In this document: one piece after another, positions 34,978 to 46,984 of the stretch
Layout: each line of letters starts with the position of its first letter
Numbering within the stretch: the first letter of the stretch is position 1
Origin: Entonaema liquescens
Lineage: Eukaryota > Ascomycota > Sordariomycetes > Xylariales > Xylariaceae
DNA: 64,000 nt
Direction of reading: 5' to 3'
NCBI GenBank assembly: GCA_902805475.1
Contig: CADCSX010000023.1
Span: 558,001 to 622,000 of the forward strand
Position numbers and translations under genes: made by a program
Notes under the pieces: generated by a model
Databases searched by the model: none
What the model saw: the letters and a program-made list of their open reading frames with translations, nothing else
Told to the model about the DNA's origin: nothing

Positions 34978-35766
34978 CTATTCCATAAGCTCAACGGGTG
35001 GCCGAGCTGTGTGTGCCTTTATCGGGGGCGTGCTTCCACCCAATCCAAGTCCTAGTTCTATAGGCTCATCCGTCATATCATCCACAGATATGGCTGGTAA
35101 ATTCGGGCTCCCACCGTGCTCCTCAGGATGGTAGATTAAAGTGCTACTCCTGCTTCTGGTCTTGAACGAGATGGGGTTGGACTCCACCGGAGAGATCGGA
35201 GAAACGTCCGCAGGAGCTGCTTGGTGGCGTAATTTTGCTAAGGCTTCCGCTAGGTCATCGGCATGAACCTGCTTGTTCGGTGCGTCTTCTAGTTTCATCT
35301 CCCAGCCATGGGGCGGTGAAGGAGGAGGGCTGATGAAGAACAGCTTTCCGGCATCTGGGAGCTGTAGCCGGTCATCCTTGTGAAGATCAAGAGGAGTAGG
35401 TTGTCCGAAGTAGACTCGACACCGCTCGCCCATGATTGCCTCACCATCCCATACTGACCGTACCCTGATGGCGGCTTGTTCATCGTAGAAAGACACGATT
35501 ATGCGGCGGAAAGACTTTAACGGAGACCATGTATATATCGGTGCGGTTCCTTGGATGAGTTCACGGAGCGTTTGTAAATTGTCGGGGCGGAAGATCTCGG
35601 TGTCGTTTAAGTTGGTGATAAGTAGAGTGTTTGTGGGTGGCGTTGGTTGTGTTAAAGGCGGCAGACTAGAGAGATCTAGAGATAAAGATCTAGATGACCC
35701 ACGTCGCTCCATGAGGGGCCTTGAGGGAGTGGAGGGGGTAGATGTCGGTGATTGAGAGCCGGACAT
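34978..35766 (-). CDS. RCN1: Calcipressin (calcineurin regulator)
   Basis: A single exon of 262 residues. Calcipressins bind and modulate calcineurin in Ca2+ signalling. The N-terminus is Ser/Thr/Pro-rich. An RRM-like domain follows, with TNTLLITNLNDTEIF, WSPLKSFRRIIVSF and GERCRVYFGQPTPL. The family signature then appears: KLFFISPPPSPPHGWEMK, the LxxPPxSPP-type block with a phosphorylatable Ser-Pro pair. The C-terminal end AHTARPPVELME carries the conserved TxxP-like calcineurin-binding tail. Everything expected is present and the frame is clean. The ATG at 35766 starts MSGSQSPTSTPS; the next Met lies deeper in the Ser-rich tail, so the start is likely though not certain. Confidence 0.9.
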   Translation of the reverse strand: MSGSQSPTSTPSTPSRPLMERRGSSRSLSLDLSSLPPLTQPTPPTNTLLITNLNDTEIFRPDNLQTLRELIQGTAPIYTWSPLKSFRRIIVSFYDEQAAIRVRSVWDGEAIMGERCRVYFGQPTPLDLHKDDRLQLPDAGKLFFISPPPSPPHGWEMKLEDAPNKQVHADDLAEALAKLRHQAAPADVSPISPVESNPISFKTRSRSSTLIYHPEEHGGSPNLPAISVDDMTDEPIELGLGLGGSTPPIKAHTARPPVELME

Positions 35767-38700
35767 GTTCTTGTGGTAATCTCAAAACGTAAGGGTGTTT
35801 GTTTTAGATGTAGAATAACTAGCAGATAGTCCAGATTATGAACGTCTTTAAGTTTTAGCGAATAACGCTGATAAAAGATGTGTTACTCTTCAAGTTGAAA
35901 GGTTCTCGGTTTGTTCAGTTTTCTGAGGAGATGTAGTTGTAAGGAAGGGAAACGGAAGGAAAGGAGAGGAGGTGTAGTGGAATATGTATTAGATCTCGGT
36001 AGTGGCTGCGCAAAAGCGGTGGAATTGAGTTTGATGGGATTACGTTAATTGTACAGCGGTTGCACAGCAGTAGTACGTACCCCCTTGGCTAGCTGCCAGG
36101 TGGTAGATTCTCGGATCGTTTGGAACTTGGGCGAAAGAGACGCTGAGCCGCCTCAGTGGATTGCTAGTAAGGTTTACAGCGCCACACATTCGTTAAAAAC
36201 CTTGACATCCCTCCCTCTCCCCCACTCCTTTAACTAGCGCTAGTCCGCACTAACCTATGGAATCGACTTTGAATTTCTTAGCCCAGCACCTGCAGATTCC
36301 GATGTTTGTGCAGGGGGCGGCTATGCACTACAAGGGTACTTAGGTACTACTATGTATGTTATCCACCGACCGCAGCGTCGTATGGATCATCTTCTACGCG
36401 TATGTACGTGTACAAGACATATCACTAGACATGGTCAAGTGTTTTCAACTTCGGGGTAGTTAACGTAGTTTTCTTTAATGCTGCTAAGCCATTACCATAG
36501 CGTTAAATAAGTTCTATGAGGCATGGTCATGGGAATCAACCTTATTACGAGGATATTCGCTGCCCTCTCTAGGCGCTGTGCAAGCTATTAGTTGAGTCGC
36601 TGATGTTTTAAGATTGCCAACTCGACTAAGCATCCATACGCCTCGCTGATATCCAAATCTAAAAGGGCAATGAATATGACAACCTTGTAGTATTTCGGCT
36701 AGAGATTAATATGATAGCCATGTGATAGATTAACCATTTGAGGCGATGCAAATAACTTCAATGCAACTTGTTGAATCTGTTAGCGGCGGCAAAGCATGTT
36801 AACCGCCTCGGGGACTTATATCCCTTGTTAATTAATTTGAAATGTGTCAGTCGACCTAGTAAAGTAGTATACGTATGGTACGATTAGAATCTATAGGAAT
36901 ATAATGCAGATATTGTTCGGAAATTCATCTTACACAGCAGATACCCTCGGCTTATCCTCGTATACCTTGTACTCCATCATGATCATAAACGTCCGTAAAC
37001 ACTTGTCTCCCTTTTGCGATCATCGCCGTCATAAGACGAAATGAATTTATCCATTATATCAACGTCTTAGACAATGTATCAACGTTGCTCAATGACGTAA
37101 ACTTGTTTACCTGCTTATCAGGAACCTTGTTGTTGGACAGTGCTCGTGCAATGCCGTCAATAGTGGAGGGCAAAACACCACCTCATGATAAGTCCTATAC
37201 AAGAGGTTGGCTACGTTTAGGAATCTAGGCGCTAGTGTCACGTATTGAAACCCAACAAAAATTGTGAATATGTAAACACATTAAGCAAACATAAATGCCT
37301 CGGTTGCTTACACTAAAGTAAATGCAAGTTGGAATTACAAAAGCGAAAATGAAGCGAAAAGCGGCTTTTTGCACAGCCCCCATTGACTTGACAACCTCGA
37401 ATGCATCGGGCAGATCGGGGCAGAACAATAAAGACCGAGACCGTTTAGCTTAGCCCGGCATATAAATGTGGCGTAACCCCCGGCTTTCCGTTCCAGAACG
37501 CTGGGCAGAATTCTTGTGTCACTGGCTCCCTCCAGTGTAAGTTGCCACGTGACAATCTCACCATTCACAATTCGGTTTCCCCGACCGTCCTCCTTTTACT
37601 ATTCACTATTAATTTCACCATTGATAAAAACCATGTTTTTCTTTAGCTTACCATATCACTCAACTTATACTATTCGGGTCAGCCGCTAGCTCAGCCTCAA
37701 TCAAGTTCATCAAGTGCATGCATGAAAGCATTAATTACCTACTTGATTGAATTTTTCCTGTTCAGTGAGCAGAGTTAAAACCTACTAGTTGCATTTTGAT
37801 GGAAGCGTAGGTGTCCGAAAAGTACGATGAAACATCACCAGCACCAAAAGCGTGAAGAGAAACATGAATTAAGCTAATAGTTGAAGCATCTCGATAACCG
37901 CAAGGAACTCCTCTTTCGTAGAAACAAGATAAGCTACTCATAGAGTTGGCTTATGTAATTAAGAGTTACCTGTTATCTTCTATTAGGTAACTATCTAAGA
38001 ATTAGTATAGGCTTTATAGACTCTATCCTATTTAAGAGTAAATCGTTGTAGAAAAGACTGAATATATATTGACATCGTTTGTAACTATGGAATAAAGCAT
38101 GCCTCTTAATGTGAAGGACACATGTATATTGCTCATTTAGACGGATCGGTTGAGTTGTCTACCTAGGTATTACACTATTCCTACAATAGTATGCCCAACC
38201 CATTTTCGAAGTTTCGACTGCTAATGCATTTAAAGATATAGCAGCGCATCGATGGGTACTTGAATGAAAGGAAATAATCGATACCCTAATGAGATTTCTT
38301 ATTTGATCAATACTAAGTTGGGGAAGCTCTCAAATATCAAAGCAATACTACTACTGTATTGAGCCTTACACTGCTTTTCTACATACTTGATTGGAATTAT
38401 ACTCAAAAGCACCTCAAACTGATACTCTAAGTTATGCTTGGTTAGTTACTATTAAGTTGTGGCATTGATACCTCAGTTATTTAATTTACTACGATGCCCT
38501 TAGCTATTATTCCAAGTTGACAATACATTACGAGATCTTCAAGTCTTGTTGTTGATTTTGAAGCTTAAAGACCCGATATCCTGGTTTCCTACCCGATATC
38601 CTGGTTTCCTACAAGTGATTAAGCGGCTAAGACATGATTCGATACATATAGAAACAAGTTACCTACGAACGTTCATATACATTTTCGTGAGGTTTAATGG

Positions 38701-39303
38701 CATGGTTGTTATGACACGTTTATGATAGTAATTGAAAGTTTTAAGCAATTGAATGAGGAGATTCACGAGAACACTGTTGGGTAGCGGTGTTGTATGCAGG
38801 GGGAACGATATCATGCATGTTGGTTGGGGAGACTCTGTACAAAGTTAAAATGCTTCACTAAGAATTAGATTGACCCAACCCCGAGCATAAGAAGCTTCTA
38901 TCACCCTCGAGTCGGGGGGAGAGGAGAGAGAAAACAAGGTAGATCATAAAAGAATTATAGTTCTTCGATACAAGCACTATCCCTTTTGACAATGGTGAAC
39001 ATAAGGCATACCTGCCGGCCGGGTACTTAGACCGAACTCGACACTGTCGCCCAATAGAGTCATAAATAGAGCCTGGCATCGTGGCTACACGAAGATAGGA
39101 GGAAGATATGCCTACCTCACTGTGTCGTTGTGTGGCTTAGATTACGACCTGAACCTGGCCGCCTGATGTGGTTATTTTATTTTTCCTAACAAGAATGAGT
39201 CTATTTCGCAACATGTTTGCAAGTTTTGTCTATTCCTATGCCCTATGTATCCACCTTTATCTATCCTAGGATAGCAGTGACTCGAAAAAGAAGCCTTATA
39301 AGA
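35767..39303. other. AT-rich gene-poor stretch
   Basis: About 3.5 kb without any frame I can support; all frames are short and stop-rich on both strands. It contains a perfect 20 bp tandem duplication at 38571-38610. It borders the accessory island that begins with the NLR fragment at 39304, so it may be decayed repeat DNA, but I could not match it to anything else here. Confidence 0.5.
38571..38610. repeat. 20 bp perfect tandem duplication
   Basis: Two adjacent identical 20 bp copies beginning ACCCGATATC. It is most simply a replication slippage product in non-coding DNA. Confidence 0.9.
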
Positions 39304-39378
39304 ATGCCTGGCCTCGAAGCCATTAGAATTGTTTGCAACATAACGCAAACAATCAACTTCGCTCACGAAACTATCTAA
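39304..39378 (+). pseudogene. Truncated duplicate of an NLR-type N-terminus
   Basis: A 24-residue frame, MPGLEAIRIVCNITQTINFA then HETI and TAA, is closely similar to the first 24 residues of the broken NACHT gene at 42909 (MSGLEALSIACNIMQVISFA). Similarity continues upstream for about 45 bp (39256-39303 against 42861-42908), so the two are duplicated copies including promoter-proximal DNA. Downstream of the stop I see no further NLR sequence. It is a fragment, not a gene. Confidence 0.7.
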
Positions 39379-39749
39379 TTTCACCCTGTCGGATATCCTT
39401 AACGGTTGGTGTCTGGCTTGTAATATGTATAGGCAAAGTCTGCCTGGCTGTTCATGGGCGTATTGGAGAACATCCCTTGTTGCGATCTATGTGTCTTGTC
39501 GATTAGAGTGGCTGGATATCATAACATTATTTATCTTCAACTGCCATTGGCGCTCTCCTCGGTGTAGCAAATTAGATTTTAATAAGTGCATTCGACTGTC
39601 TTCTTCCTATAAGTCTCTATAACCTATTTAAAAATAAATATTCCTACCTCTTCATAACTCTACCTCTTTACTCCGTGTATCTCATTGCCCGCCCAAGCAT
39701 ATTGTTTCTTTGTAACTAGACAAGAAGTCCAACGTGTCTTATCCAAGTT

Positions 39750-40394
39750 ATGTCCATTATCACGAGTCCGCGTCTGAAACGGTTATGGGAAGATGCCCAG
39801 GTACACCCAGAATGGGCAACTACTCGGCTGTGGGAATATATCTTTAATCAAATTATTTTCCAAGGCGAGCAATGGATCGTATCTTCTCAACAGCCGCCAA
39901 CACATCAGCCAGGAGAGCTCAGGCGGGTCGATCTTGTCGTCGAGCATATAGGCAGTGACGCAAGAATGATTGGCACGCTTTTATTTGTCGAAGCAAAACG
40001 AGGAAACGCTAGCCCTTCCGAAATCGAAGTGGTGGAATTCCAGGCGTTCACAGCTGGTTGTGCGTATTCCGCTAAGACTGGCATGGAATATATCTGGACC
40101 ATGACTTGCGTTGGTAGCAAAGTCAGGCTGTGGATTTTTTCTAGGCACATCGAGTATCTGATCCCATTCGTACCCGATGGAGAGGGATTGGCAGAAATAA
40201 CTGAATACATCGAGATATCTCAGAGTGGCAAGGTTATTCTTGACGCATTGACCTTTATTAAACAGCATATGACACCTCCAATGCATCTTCTTAACAAGCC
40301 AGCCTTGCCCAGGCCAACTAATGTGACACTCCCGAGCAACTGGCACGCCAAGGAAGTGGATCAGCTCGATAAGGGTCATCGACAAGGCTCGTAG
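39750..40394 (+). CDS. Fungal protein with PD-(D/E)XK-like nuclease signature
   Basis: A single exon of 214 residues, not recognised as a named family. Residues 59-84 read RRVDLVVEHIG, then LLFVEAKRG. The spacing of Asp61, Glu81 and Lys83, on two consecutive hydrophobic strands, fits the D-(x)n-E-x-K core of the PD-(D/E)XK nuclease fold, and Glu40 precedes it. This is an inference from pattern only. The protein has no membrane helix or signal peptide. It lies between two copies of an NLR N-terminal fragment (39304 and 42909) and upstream of an F-box-like gene, in the accessory island. The C-terminus (about residues 180-214) is polar and may be disordered. Restriction-like domains are common in fungal accessory genes, but no activity can be claimed. 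Confidence 0.6.
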   Translation: MSIITSPRLKRLWEDAQVHPEWATTRLWEYIFNQIIFQGEQWIVSSQQPPTHQPGELRRVDLVVEHIGSDARMIGTLLFVEAKRGNASPSEIEVVEFQAFTAGCAYSAKTGMEYIWTMTCVGSKVRLWIFSRHIEYLIPFVPDGEGLAEITEYIEISQSGKVILDALTFIKQHMTPPMHLLNKPALPRPTNVTLPSNWHAKEVDQLDKGHRQGS

Positions 40395-40685
40395 TGTCGA
40401 GCTTCTTTACTTAGTCCAGACCGCAGAGGCAGAGAAATAGGTGGAGGTGACATTGATAGGGAGAACCGCAAAGGGGGGATATGCCTTGTTACGATTTAGC
40501 TTGTTTACGTGGAAAAGCGAAGGAAACGGAATAATAACTGTTATTTCAACATACAGTCGACTATTTGGGAATGGATTACAACATCCCATTCTAACGATGA
40601 TAAAAAGGAACTATATGAGCCATTTCAGTTTTTAAATTACAATTTAACCTACTAAACGCTTGCGGCGCCACATGAATTATTAAAA

Positions 40686-42527
40686 TTAATTATCTATGCT
40701 TATATATGATGAATCATGCGTAAACCAAAAGTTTAAAACTCCGTCGAGTGGTTGATAGAACCACCCTTCAACATTACGTTGGTCATTATTAAAACTGATT
40801 TCCGCAGTGTAAGTTACCCGATTAGAGAAGGAAGTGTGCGTATTGATACGGAAACACAACCCTTCCGGTTGGAAACTTTGTTTTACACGATCAACATATA
40901 AGCGGCATTGCCCAACGGCGCGGCGGCCACCGTTGTGATAGTGAAACATTATGCCTCGACAACCCTCTCCGCTCTCATCGTAAAAGGCTTGGATAAGAGA
41001 AACGTCCTTGAGGGGTGCCCATGAAAAGTATGCATTTTGACCAAGTGGATGTTGTCTTGCTTTGGGAAATTCAACAAGCTTGGTTGGATCGGAAAATACT
41101 TTGCAATATGCACCAAAAAATGGTACTGGACGTCCTTCTCTCGGCTCAGCGTAAATCAAAGTGATGGGAGCAGACTGGCTTAGATATTGATCCATAACAC
41201 TATCCGAATGTTGTGTTCCGAGGATAATATCGCCGACATTTTCGGTTCTGGCTAAAATACTAAAGCCTGGTTGCGAAGATGTACGTATACCAAGCATTAG
41301 GAGGGGATCACTCTTTACAATAGGCAAGTAAACCCAAACAACACTTCGCTGGCGTCGGCTCGAAAAGCGCTGATAGGTCGATGTCGCGCATGACTCCTTC
41401 AAGTGATGAACATGAACGCCGAAAAGCTGGCCGATGGAGAAAAAAAAGGTGATGCCTGTAACCACATCCACGTCGATCGCAAAAAAGCGCTGCCAAGAGG
41501 GGAGTTGTGCAGGATATGCTCTGCATTCAGACAGCTTTGGTGGGGTCGGTGTGTTCCAAATTCTAAGGCTTGGTCGATCTAACGGCAGTTCAAGGCGCAG
41601 GAGGCCATCCTACAAAACGGTTAGATTGCGCAACATAAAGAGATAGTGGCGTGTAATATAACCTTGAACTGTGCCATGAGCCCGGAAAGGTCATCCTCCT
41701 GCTCTACGATAAAAGCAGAGCGGCCCTGCGACTCCCCAGTGTATACAGGGTAGCAACGGAGGCGTTCCACGCCGCTGATTCCGTCAGAATCGATGGTAAG
41801 TCTTATTACGGGTAACAATGGCGATGACGGCGGCGAGACACGCTCGAGTCTTCCACCACGGCTCCAGGAGACAATGTTGGATAAAGGCATTTCAACAAGG
41901 GATTCCGAGTTGGATGCCGATACGAAAGTAGCTAAGCGAAGTGCTGATATTGCTCTCCACAGCAAAGCGTGTGCAGAATAACCTTGGATCATCTGAAGTA
42001 GTTCAGGTGGGAATCTACACAGCCATGACAGCCCACACATCTTTGCTACTTTTTCAAACGAGTCATGGTTGAGGACTTTGTCGTTCGCGAGATATATAGG
42101 CGATGCCTTTCTCCAGGGGTTTCTCCACGCGACTATCGTCCACAGTCGGTGTAATGCATCAGAGCTTTTGATAACACATCCCTTACTGAAAATCTCGAAG
42201 CACTCGTAATGTATGGGTATGAACTCGGGAGAAGCAGTGCATGTCCTACAGTCGGGATGTCGACAAAGCTTAAAACCGTCTACTCTGGTAATAAGATACC
42301 CCTGCTTGGGGAAAGGGAAGGGCCGCGTCTGTCCGCGGTATGAGGTCGAGTCATCATTGCCGAAGACTATATCACAAAATATTAATGAAACCGCAAAGAA
42401 ACACGATAAGAGAAAGAGGGAAATGAGCCATACGCGCTTTCACTCTCTCGTGTTTAAGTATGGTGTCGGTGCAAACACCACATTTTGGGTGAAGTCCAAG
42501 GTGTTGGTTGTAGTGAGGTGCCGTCAT
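40686..42527 (-). CDS. F-box-like protein with N-terminal cysteine cluster
   Basis: Three exons, 42527-42434, 42366-41663 and 41609-40686, join in frame to 573 residues. The N-terminus has a probable zinc-binding cluster: CGVC at residues 16-19 in exon 1 and CRHPDCRTC in exon 2. It continues with IHYECFEIFSKGC, a pattern I associate with a widespread ascomycete family of unknown function. An F-box-like segment follows (FPPELLQMIQGYSAHALL). The C-terminal half is beta-rich with no recognised domain and includes WVYLPI and CRGIMFHYHNGGRRAVGQC. If the F-box is real, the protein may recruit an SCF ubiquitin ligase, but the substrate domain is unknown. The exon 1 junction is inferred from frame, donor CGC|GTATGG and acceptor TATAG. 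The rest is straightforward. Confidence 0.7.
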
Positions 42528-42908
42528 CCCTGAGATGGTAAAATCCGAAAAGTTTGCCAGATATTAAATAGGTACTCCGGATGCTTGTTTTAAACAAGAC
42601 GCATAAAATTCAACAGTGCTTCTGAATCGACATTGAAGTAGAGCGCTAGTGTGAGTAGAGGGAAATAAAGAGTAAAATGAGTTCATTCGGGATTTTGAAT
42701 TATCTCAATGGATTGTCTTAGTGAGCTCAAACCTCATTGTGAAGTAAAAACTCAACATTGCTCGTGTGTGTTGGTTTACATTTTGATTGGTCCAGAGGCG
42801 CTGTGGCTTGGAGGGGTACAACAACACGAACCATCATGGATGTGGTCTGAGCCTACTAAGATAATCCATCCCGGGAAACCAGTGACCAAAAAGAGAATCG
42901 CTACAAGA

Positions 42909-44153
42909 ATGTCTGGCCTCGAAGCTTTGAGTATTGCCTGCAATATAATGCAAGTGATCAGCTTCGCCCACGAGACTGTTGAGTCTTGTAAAGGAATATA
43001 TCAAGGCCAATCCTTCAATAACTAATACAACCAACAGAGCGTTGCGTCACTTTCAGAACTCTCCGCTCAACTGCAGACACACTTTCAACAAGCGAAGTCG
43101 AAAACTGCCGCAGAGAAGCAGCTTGCTGACATTGCTAACAAGTGCAATGTCGCAGCGCGTGCACTCGAAGACGAAGTGAGCTTCCTGACCTCTCACCATG
43201 CCAAAGGCGACCTTCGAGCAACTCTAGGTATTGTGGTGAAGGCAAAGTGGCGCAAGGCTCGATTAGAGAAATTCGAAAAGTCACTTCGTAACCACCAGCA
43301 AACGATGGAGTCTTATTTGCTCGCTCGAATATGGTGAGTTCGTCAGTTCCCGTATACGTCTATGATCGAGACTTACAGTTTTCAAGTATGCAGAACGATG
43401 CTATCGGACTCCAACAAAGCCAAAACTTCGAGAAGCTTAGCGATGACCTTCGACTTTTCATAACCTGATATGCCTCCGGCCACACTAGGCTAGTCGACCT
43501 CATTAATGTAGAATTGGTTTCGGCCAAGGGTGACATAATGGGGGAACAGCAAGATCGATTCCTCCAAAGTCTCCGATATGATGCCATGAACCAGAGAAAG
43601 AGCGATATAACGAACTCCTTCGGGGATACATCCAAATGGATCTTCGAGTCGGATTGTGGTGGCAACTCTGTACAATTGTGGGACAACTTTGACGACTGGC
43701 TCAAGTCTGATAGTGATATATATTGGTAACTATCTCTTGACTGTATTCGGTGATTATTCTAACGTGTAGTAGGATAAGTGGAAAGCCTGGGTCTGGAAAA
43801 AGCACATTAATGAAGTATCTCTTAAAGAGCCCTTCTACTGGGACGGCATTAGATATATGGAACACGGATCCTGTCATATTGTTCCATTTCCTCTGGAATC
43901 CAGGCTCAAAGTTACAGAAGAGCATCAAATGATTCCTCTGTTCCATTCTCCACCAAGCTTTCCTCTCGGAAAGGGGATCCATAACCTTGGACTCGACCCT
44001 TAATACCTCCAGGCACTTATTGTGCAAACACGAGGTTAACGACTGGGATGTAGAGGAATTGAAAGACCTCTGTTTTACGATATTGGGGCGCGATACGTTC
44101 CCAGTATGCATATTCCTTGATGGATTAGATGAAATATGCGAAGAAGGTAGCAT
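42909..44153 (+). pseudogene. NACHT / NLR-like gene, broken by three in-frame stops and truncated
   Basis: Fungal NLR-like (STAND) receptors pair an N-terminal effector domain with a NACHT ATPase and C-terminal repeats. Here the N-terminal helical domain (MSGLEALSIACNIMQVIS, LSELSAQLQTHFQQAKS) is followed by ISGKPGSGKSTLMKYLL (Walker A) and VCIFLDGLDEI (Walker B). Two introns survive (donor TG|GTGAGT at 43332 with its acceptor near 43387; TG|GTAACT with acceptor GTAGTAG), both still phase-compatible. Stops occur in frame at 43023 (TAA), near 43467 (TGA) and near 43929 (TGA), while similarity continues on either side. All three fit single C-to-T changes from CAA or CGA. Sequence ends soon after Walker B; no winged helix or repeat domain follows. 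Its first exon is duplicated at 39304. Confidence 0.75.
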
Positions 44154-45405
44154 GTGATGAGTATACCTATGTCGAGGATGACCAAAGTCAAATACTTGTC
44201 CCCTTTTATGTTTTAAGTACCTAAATTGTATGACTATAATCCTAAGACCGAGTTAAAGCCGAATGGGTCTGTTTGCTTATTGAGGCAGGATCAACTATTT
44301 TGACGGCGCACCGTACCGGTTCCGCGTTGGGGTTCCGTTACAATAATCGTGACAGAGACTAAGAGTTGCTCTCGCAACACGTGCAACTATTATACCTACT
44401 AAACTGGAGGGTTCTCTATAATTTTCTCGAGATCTATAGAAAGCAATCAAGCTGGTCCGGGATCCCGTAACTATATCCAGCTGTGTCGGTGTAACGTTAT
44501 ACGGGAACTTAGAGTAAGAGAGGTGCTCGTATAGACAGATCTGAGAGGGAAATCGGTGCCAAAAGGCGTGCCATATTTATTACTTTTCTTTTTGCAGGGC
44601 AATGTATGCGAGTAAGAAATACCTAGGTTTAATGTGAGTAGTTGGCAAGAGCAAAACTGTCCAAATGGATGCGGGTGCATTAAGTCAAATCATTGAGGCT
44701 CAACATAATTGGACGGTCTGCCGTCCTGCAGTTATTTCCCAATACTTTTATATTGCCAAGGGGTGGCCTGCGTGTTCAGTCTGGGTCTTAAGTATGCAGT
44801 CCCATAATTCATAACTAACATCTTTTGTTAATGTGATTTTAAGAGCTTAAATCCTATGAACCACATTTACAATATTTCTGTAAAGCCAATCAGGTTGTTT
44901 GCCTAGGGGTCTATAACCGCTTACTGATGTAGAAGTTCGTCAAACGAGATCCGCCTTACATCCACTCCTATGGGTACCTAGGTATGGTGTATGGTTGTAA
45001 TACGTGAAAGAACACATGATACATGCATGTAGCCTTGTTCTCTCTGGATGCCTAGATGATCTTGGGGTACTTAACTCTCAACAAACAGTTGATCCTTGCT
45101 TAACTGTCGTGCCGTGCAACATAAGCCCTAGATAGAGTTTGCTATCATTTCGAAGTGATTGTCACGAGATGATCTTATGCCATGCAGTTACTACTGCTTA
45201 TGCTTGAGAGCAGAAGTTGCAGTACGGAAATAGACACCGGGCATCTTGTTCATCGTTCAAGTATAAGTAATATAAGCCGGGATCCTAGGTTTAATGAGTT
45301 TAAGTTAATAGATCGTTTTTGTTCATTGTCATCTATTTGCTACGAGCTATTTCTAAGAATAATTACCTAACAATTCTGTATCGTTTCACTAATACTCCCA
45401 CTAGA
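44154..45405. other. Intergenic stretch, no supported gene
   Basis: Between the NACHT relic and the terpene synthase. No continuation of the NACHT gene was recognised. It carries TACCTAGGT-type motifs near 44620 and 44971. Confidence 0.4.
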
Positions 45406-46941
45406 ATGTCAACGCCAAAAACTAAAGGAGACTTTGATTTGCTTCTCTCAAGGTGTGTTGGGCAAAGGGTGAAGATTCCGGATCTTTTCGCTCTTTGTCC
45501 ATGGGATATGGAAGTTTCCCCCTTGGACGAGAGGTTAGCAATGGAGGTAGAAGTATGGCGGTCAAGGTAAGACTATATCGATGTATCTTATATCCGGGTC
45601 TCTGACAATCAAGATGGGTCAACGATCCGACCAGCCTGAAACGTAACCGTATAGCAAACTCTTGCCTATTTGCACGAGGAATCGCACCAAAAGCAGCTCT
45701 TGATGAGCTAGTAACGGTAGCTAAGTACCAAGCCTGGGTGAATTTTGAGAAGCCGCTACACGGAAGAGTTGATCTAGTTAAACTAATCGATAGCATGATA
45801 GCTATTTTACTGGGATGACGGTAACCAACGCAGAGGGTCAGAAGTAATATCATTTTTCTGATTTGGTCATAGCCTACGACTTCGGCGACTTCGATGATAA
45901 GTACGACGAGATTGTTTCCCACCAGAAACAGACAATAGAGCTGCTACGCCAGAGTCTTTTTAATGAAAACCCCAATTCCATCGACCCGGTCACGATCGCT
46001 CCAGACTTTCTTACTGCGCAATCAATTCACGAATGGGCAGCTGCAGTCGGCGAAAAGAGCATATCTTGTAAGACTAGCCCGGATCACAGGGAATTGTTGA
46101 GTTATTAACTTAGAATTCTACTAGCTTCCTTAAAGAACTGGGTTTTCAAAGTCCTTGTCGATTTCTTCATGGCTACATTTTACCTCCAGAGCGAGTTTGA
46201 TAAGAGGAGCATACTAGATCTCGAGACATATTGGAAGATCCGTATGGACTCATCTGCGGTCTTCCCTACTCTAGCTATGGTGTTGTTAGTTAGTATAGGT
46301 ATACGTTTTCATGTCCCAAGTTAACACTAGTTCAGGTTTGCTGATCAGGTCGCTTTCCCTTCTTGGTTCTTCGATCATGTACTTGTCGAAAAGGCTGCAG
46401 AGCTAACTAATATTATTGTTTGGGTGTAAGTACCCAGCAAAGTATTGGCATTGAGATATACGATACTGACAATAAGTAGCACGAATGATATCGTGTCAGC
46501 ACGACAAGAGCTTGTAACTATATCACGTTGAATAGGCTATTCTTAGCTAACAATTGGGAGCAATGTAAACATGTCGATAATCTTATACCTCTTACTGTCC
46601 ATCATAAGGGAATCACCCCCCAAGAAGCGATCCGAGAAGCAAGCGGGATTGTGCACCAGGCTTATCTAGACTTTGAGAAACTAGGACCGCAGCTAATGCA
46701 GCTTGGCGGGAGTCGAGGTGTTGATTACGAAATGCGAAGATTTATCGCCAGTTGTAGATACGTCTGCACAGGCATCTTCAATTGGACGTGAGTAGGCTGC
46801 ACTACTAAAGAAGAAGAAGAAAGAGAAGAGGTTCAATGCTGATACTTCGATAGCTATCATATAAAACGATATCTTCATTGGGAGCCTGGTATGGACCGTG
46901 GTAATGTATTTGCAATACTTGGAGAGGATCTGCTGAAGTAA
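45406..46941 (+). CDS. Class I terpene synthase, with an apparent 2-base deletion
   Basis: Predicted sesquiterpene cyclase-like enzyme that would ionise a prenyl diphosphate using Mg2+. Reading about nine exons (45406-45566, 45614-45820, 45873-46067, 46125-~46281, 46336-46425, 46480-46513, 46561-46787, 46854-46941) gives the expected order. KIPDLFALCPWDMEVSP is the start of the fold. FYWDD joined by an intron to AYDFGDFDD forms the aspartate-rich DDxxD. TNDIVSARQEL is the NDxxSxxxE metal site. HIKRYLHWEPG gives the late Arg-Tyr pair. Just before FYWDD (near 45800) the frame needs two more bases (GCTA against an expected GCTCTA), so either the gene is newly dead or the assembly is wrong. The exon 4 donor is also uncertain (GTTGTT or GTTAGT). 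Neighbours give no biosynthetic cluster. Confidence 0.72.
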
Positions 46942-46984
46942 TGGAAAAGGGGAAAAAGGGGGAAAAGGGGAAATAGGAACTAGT

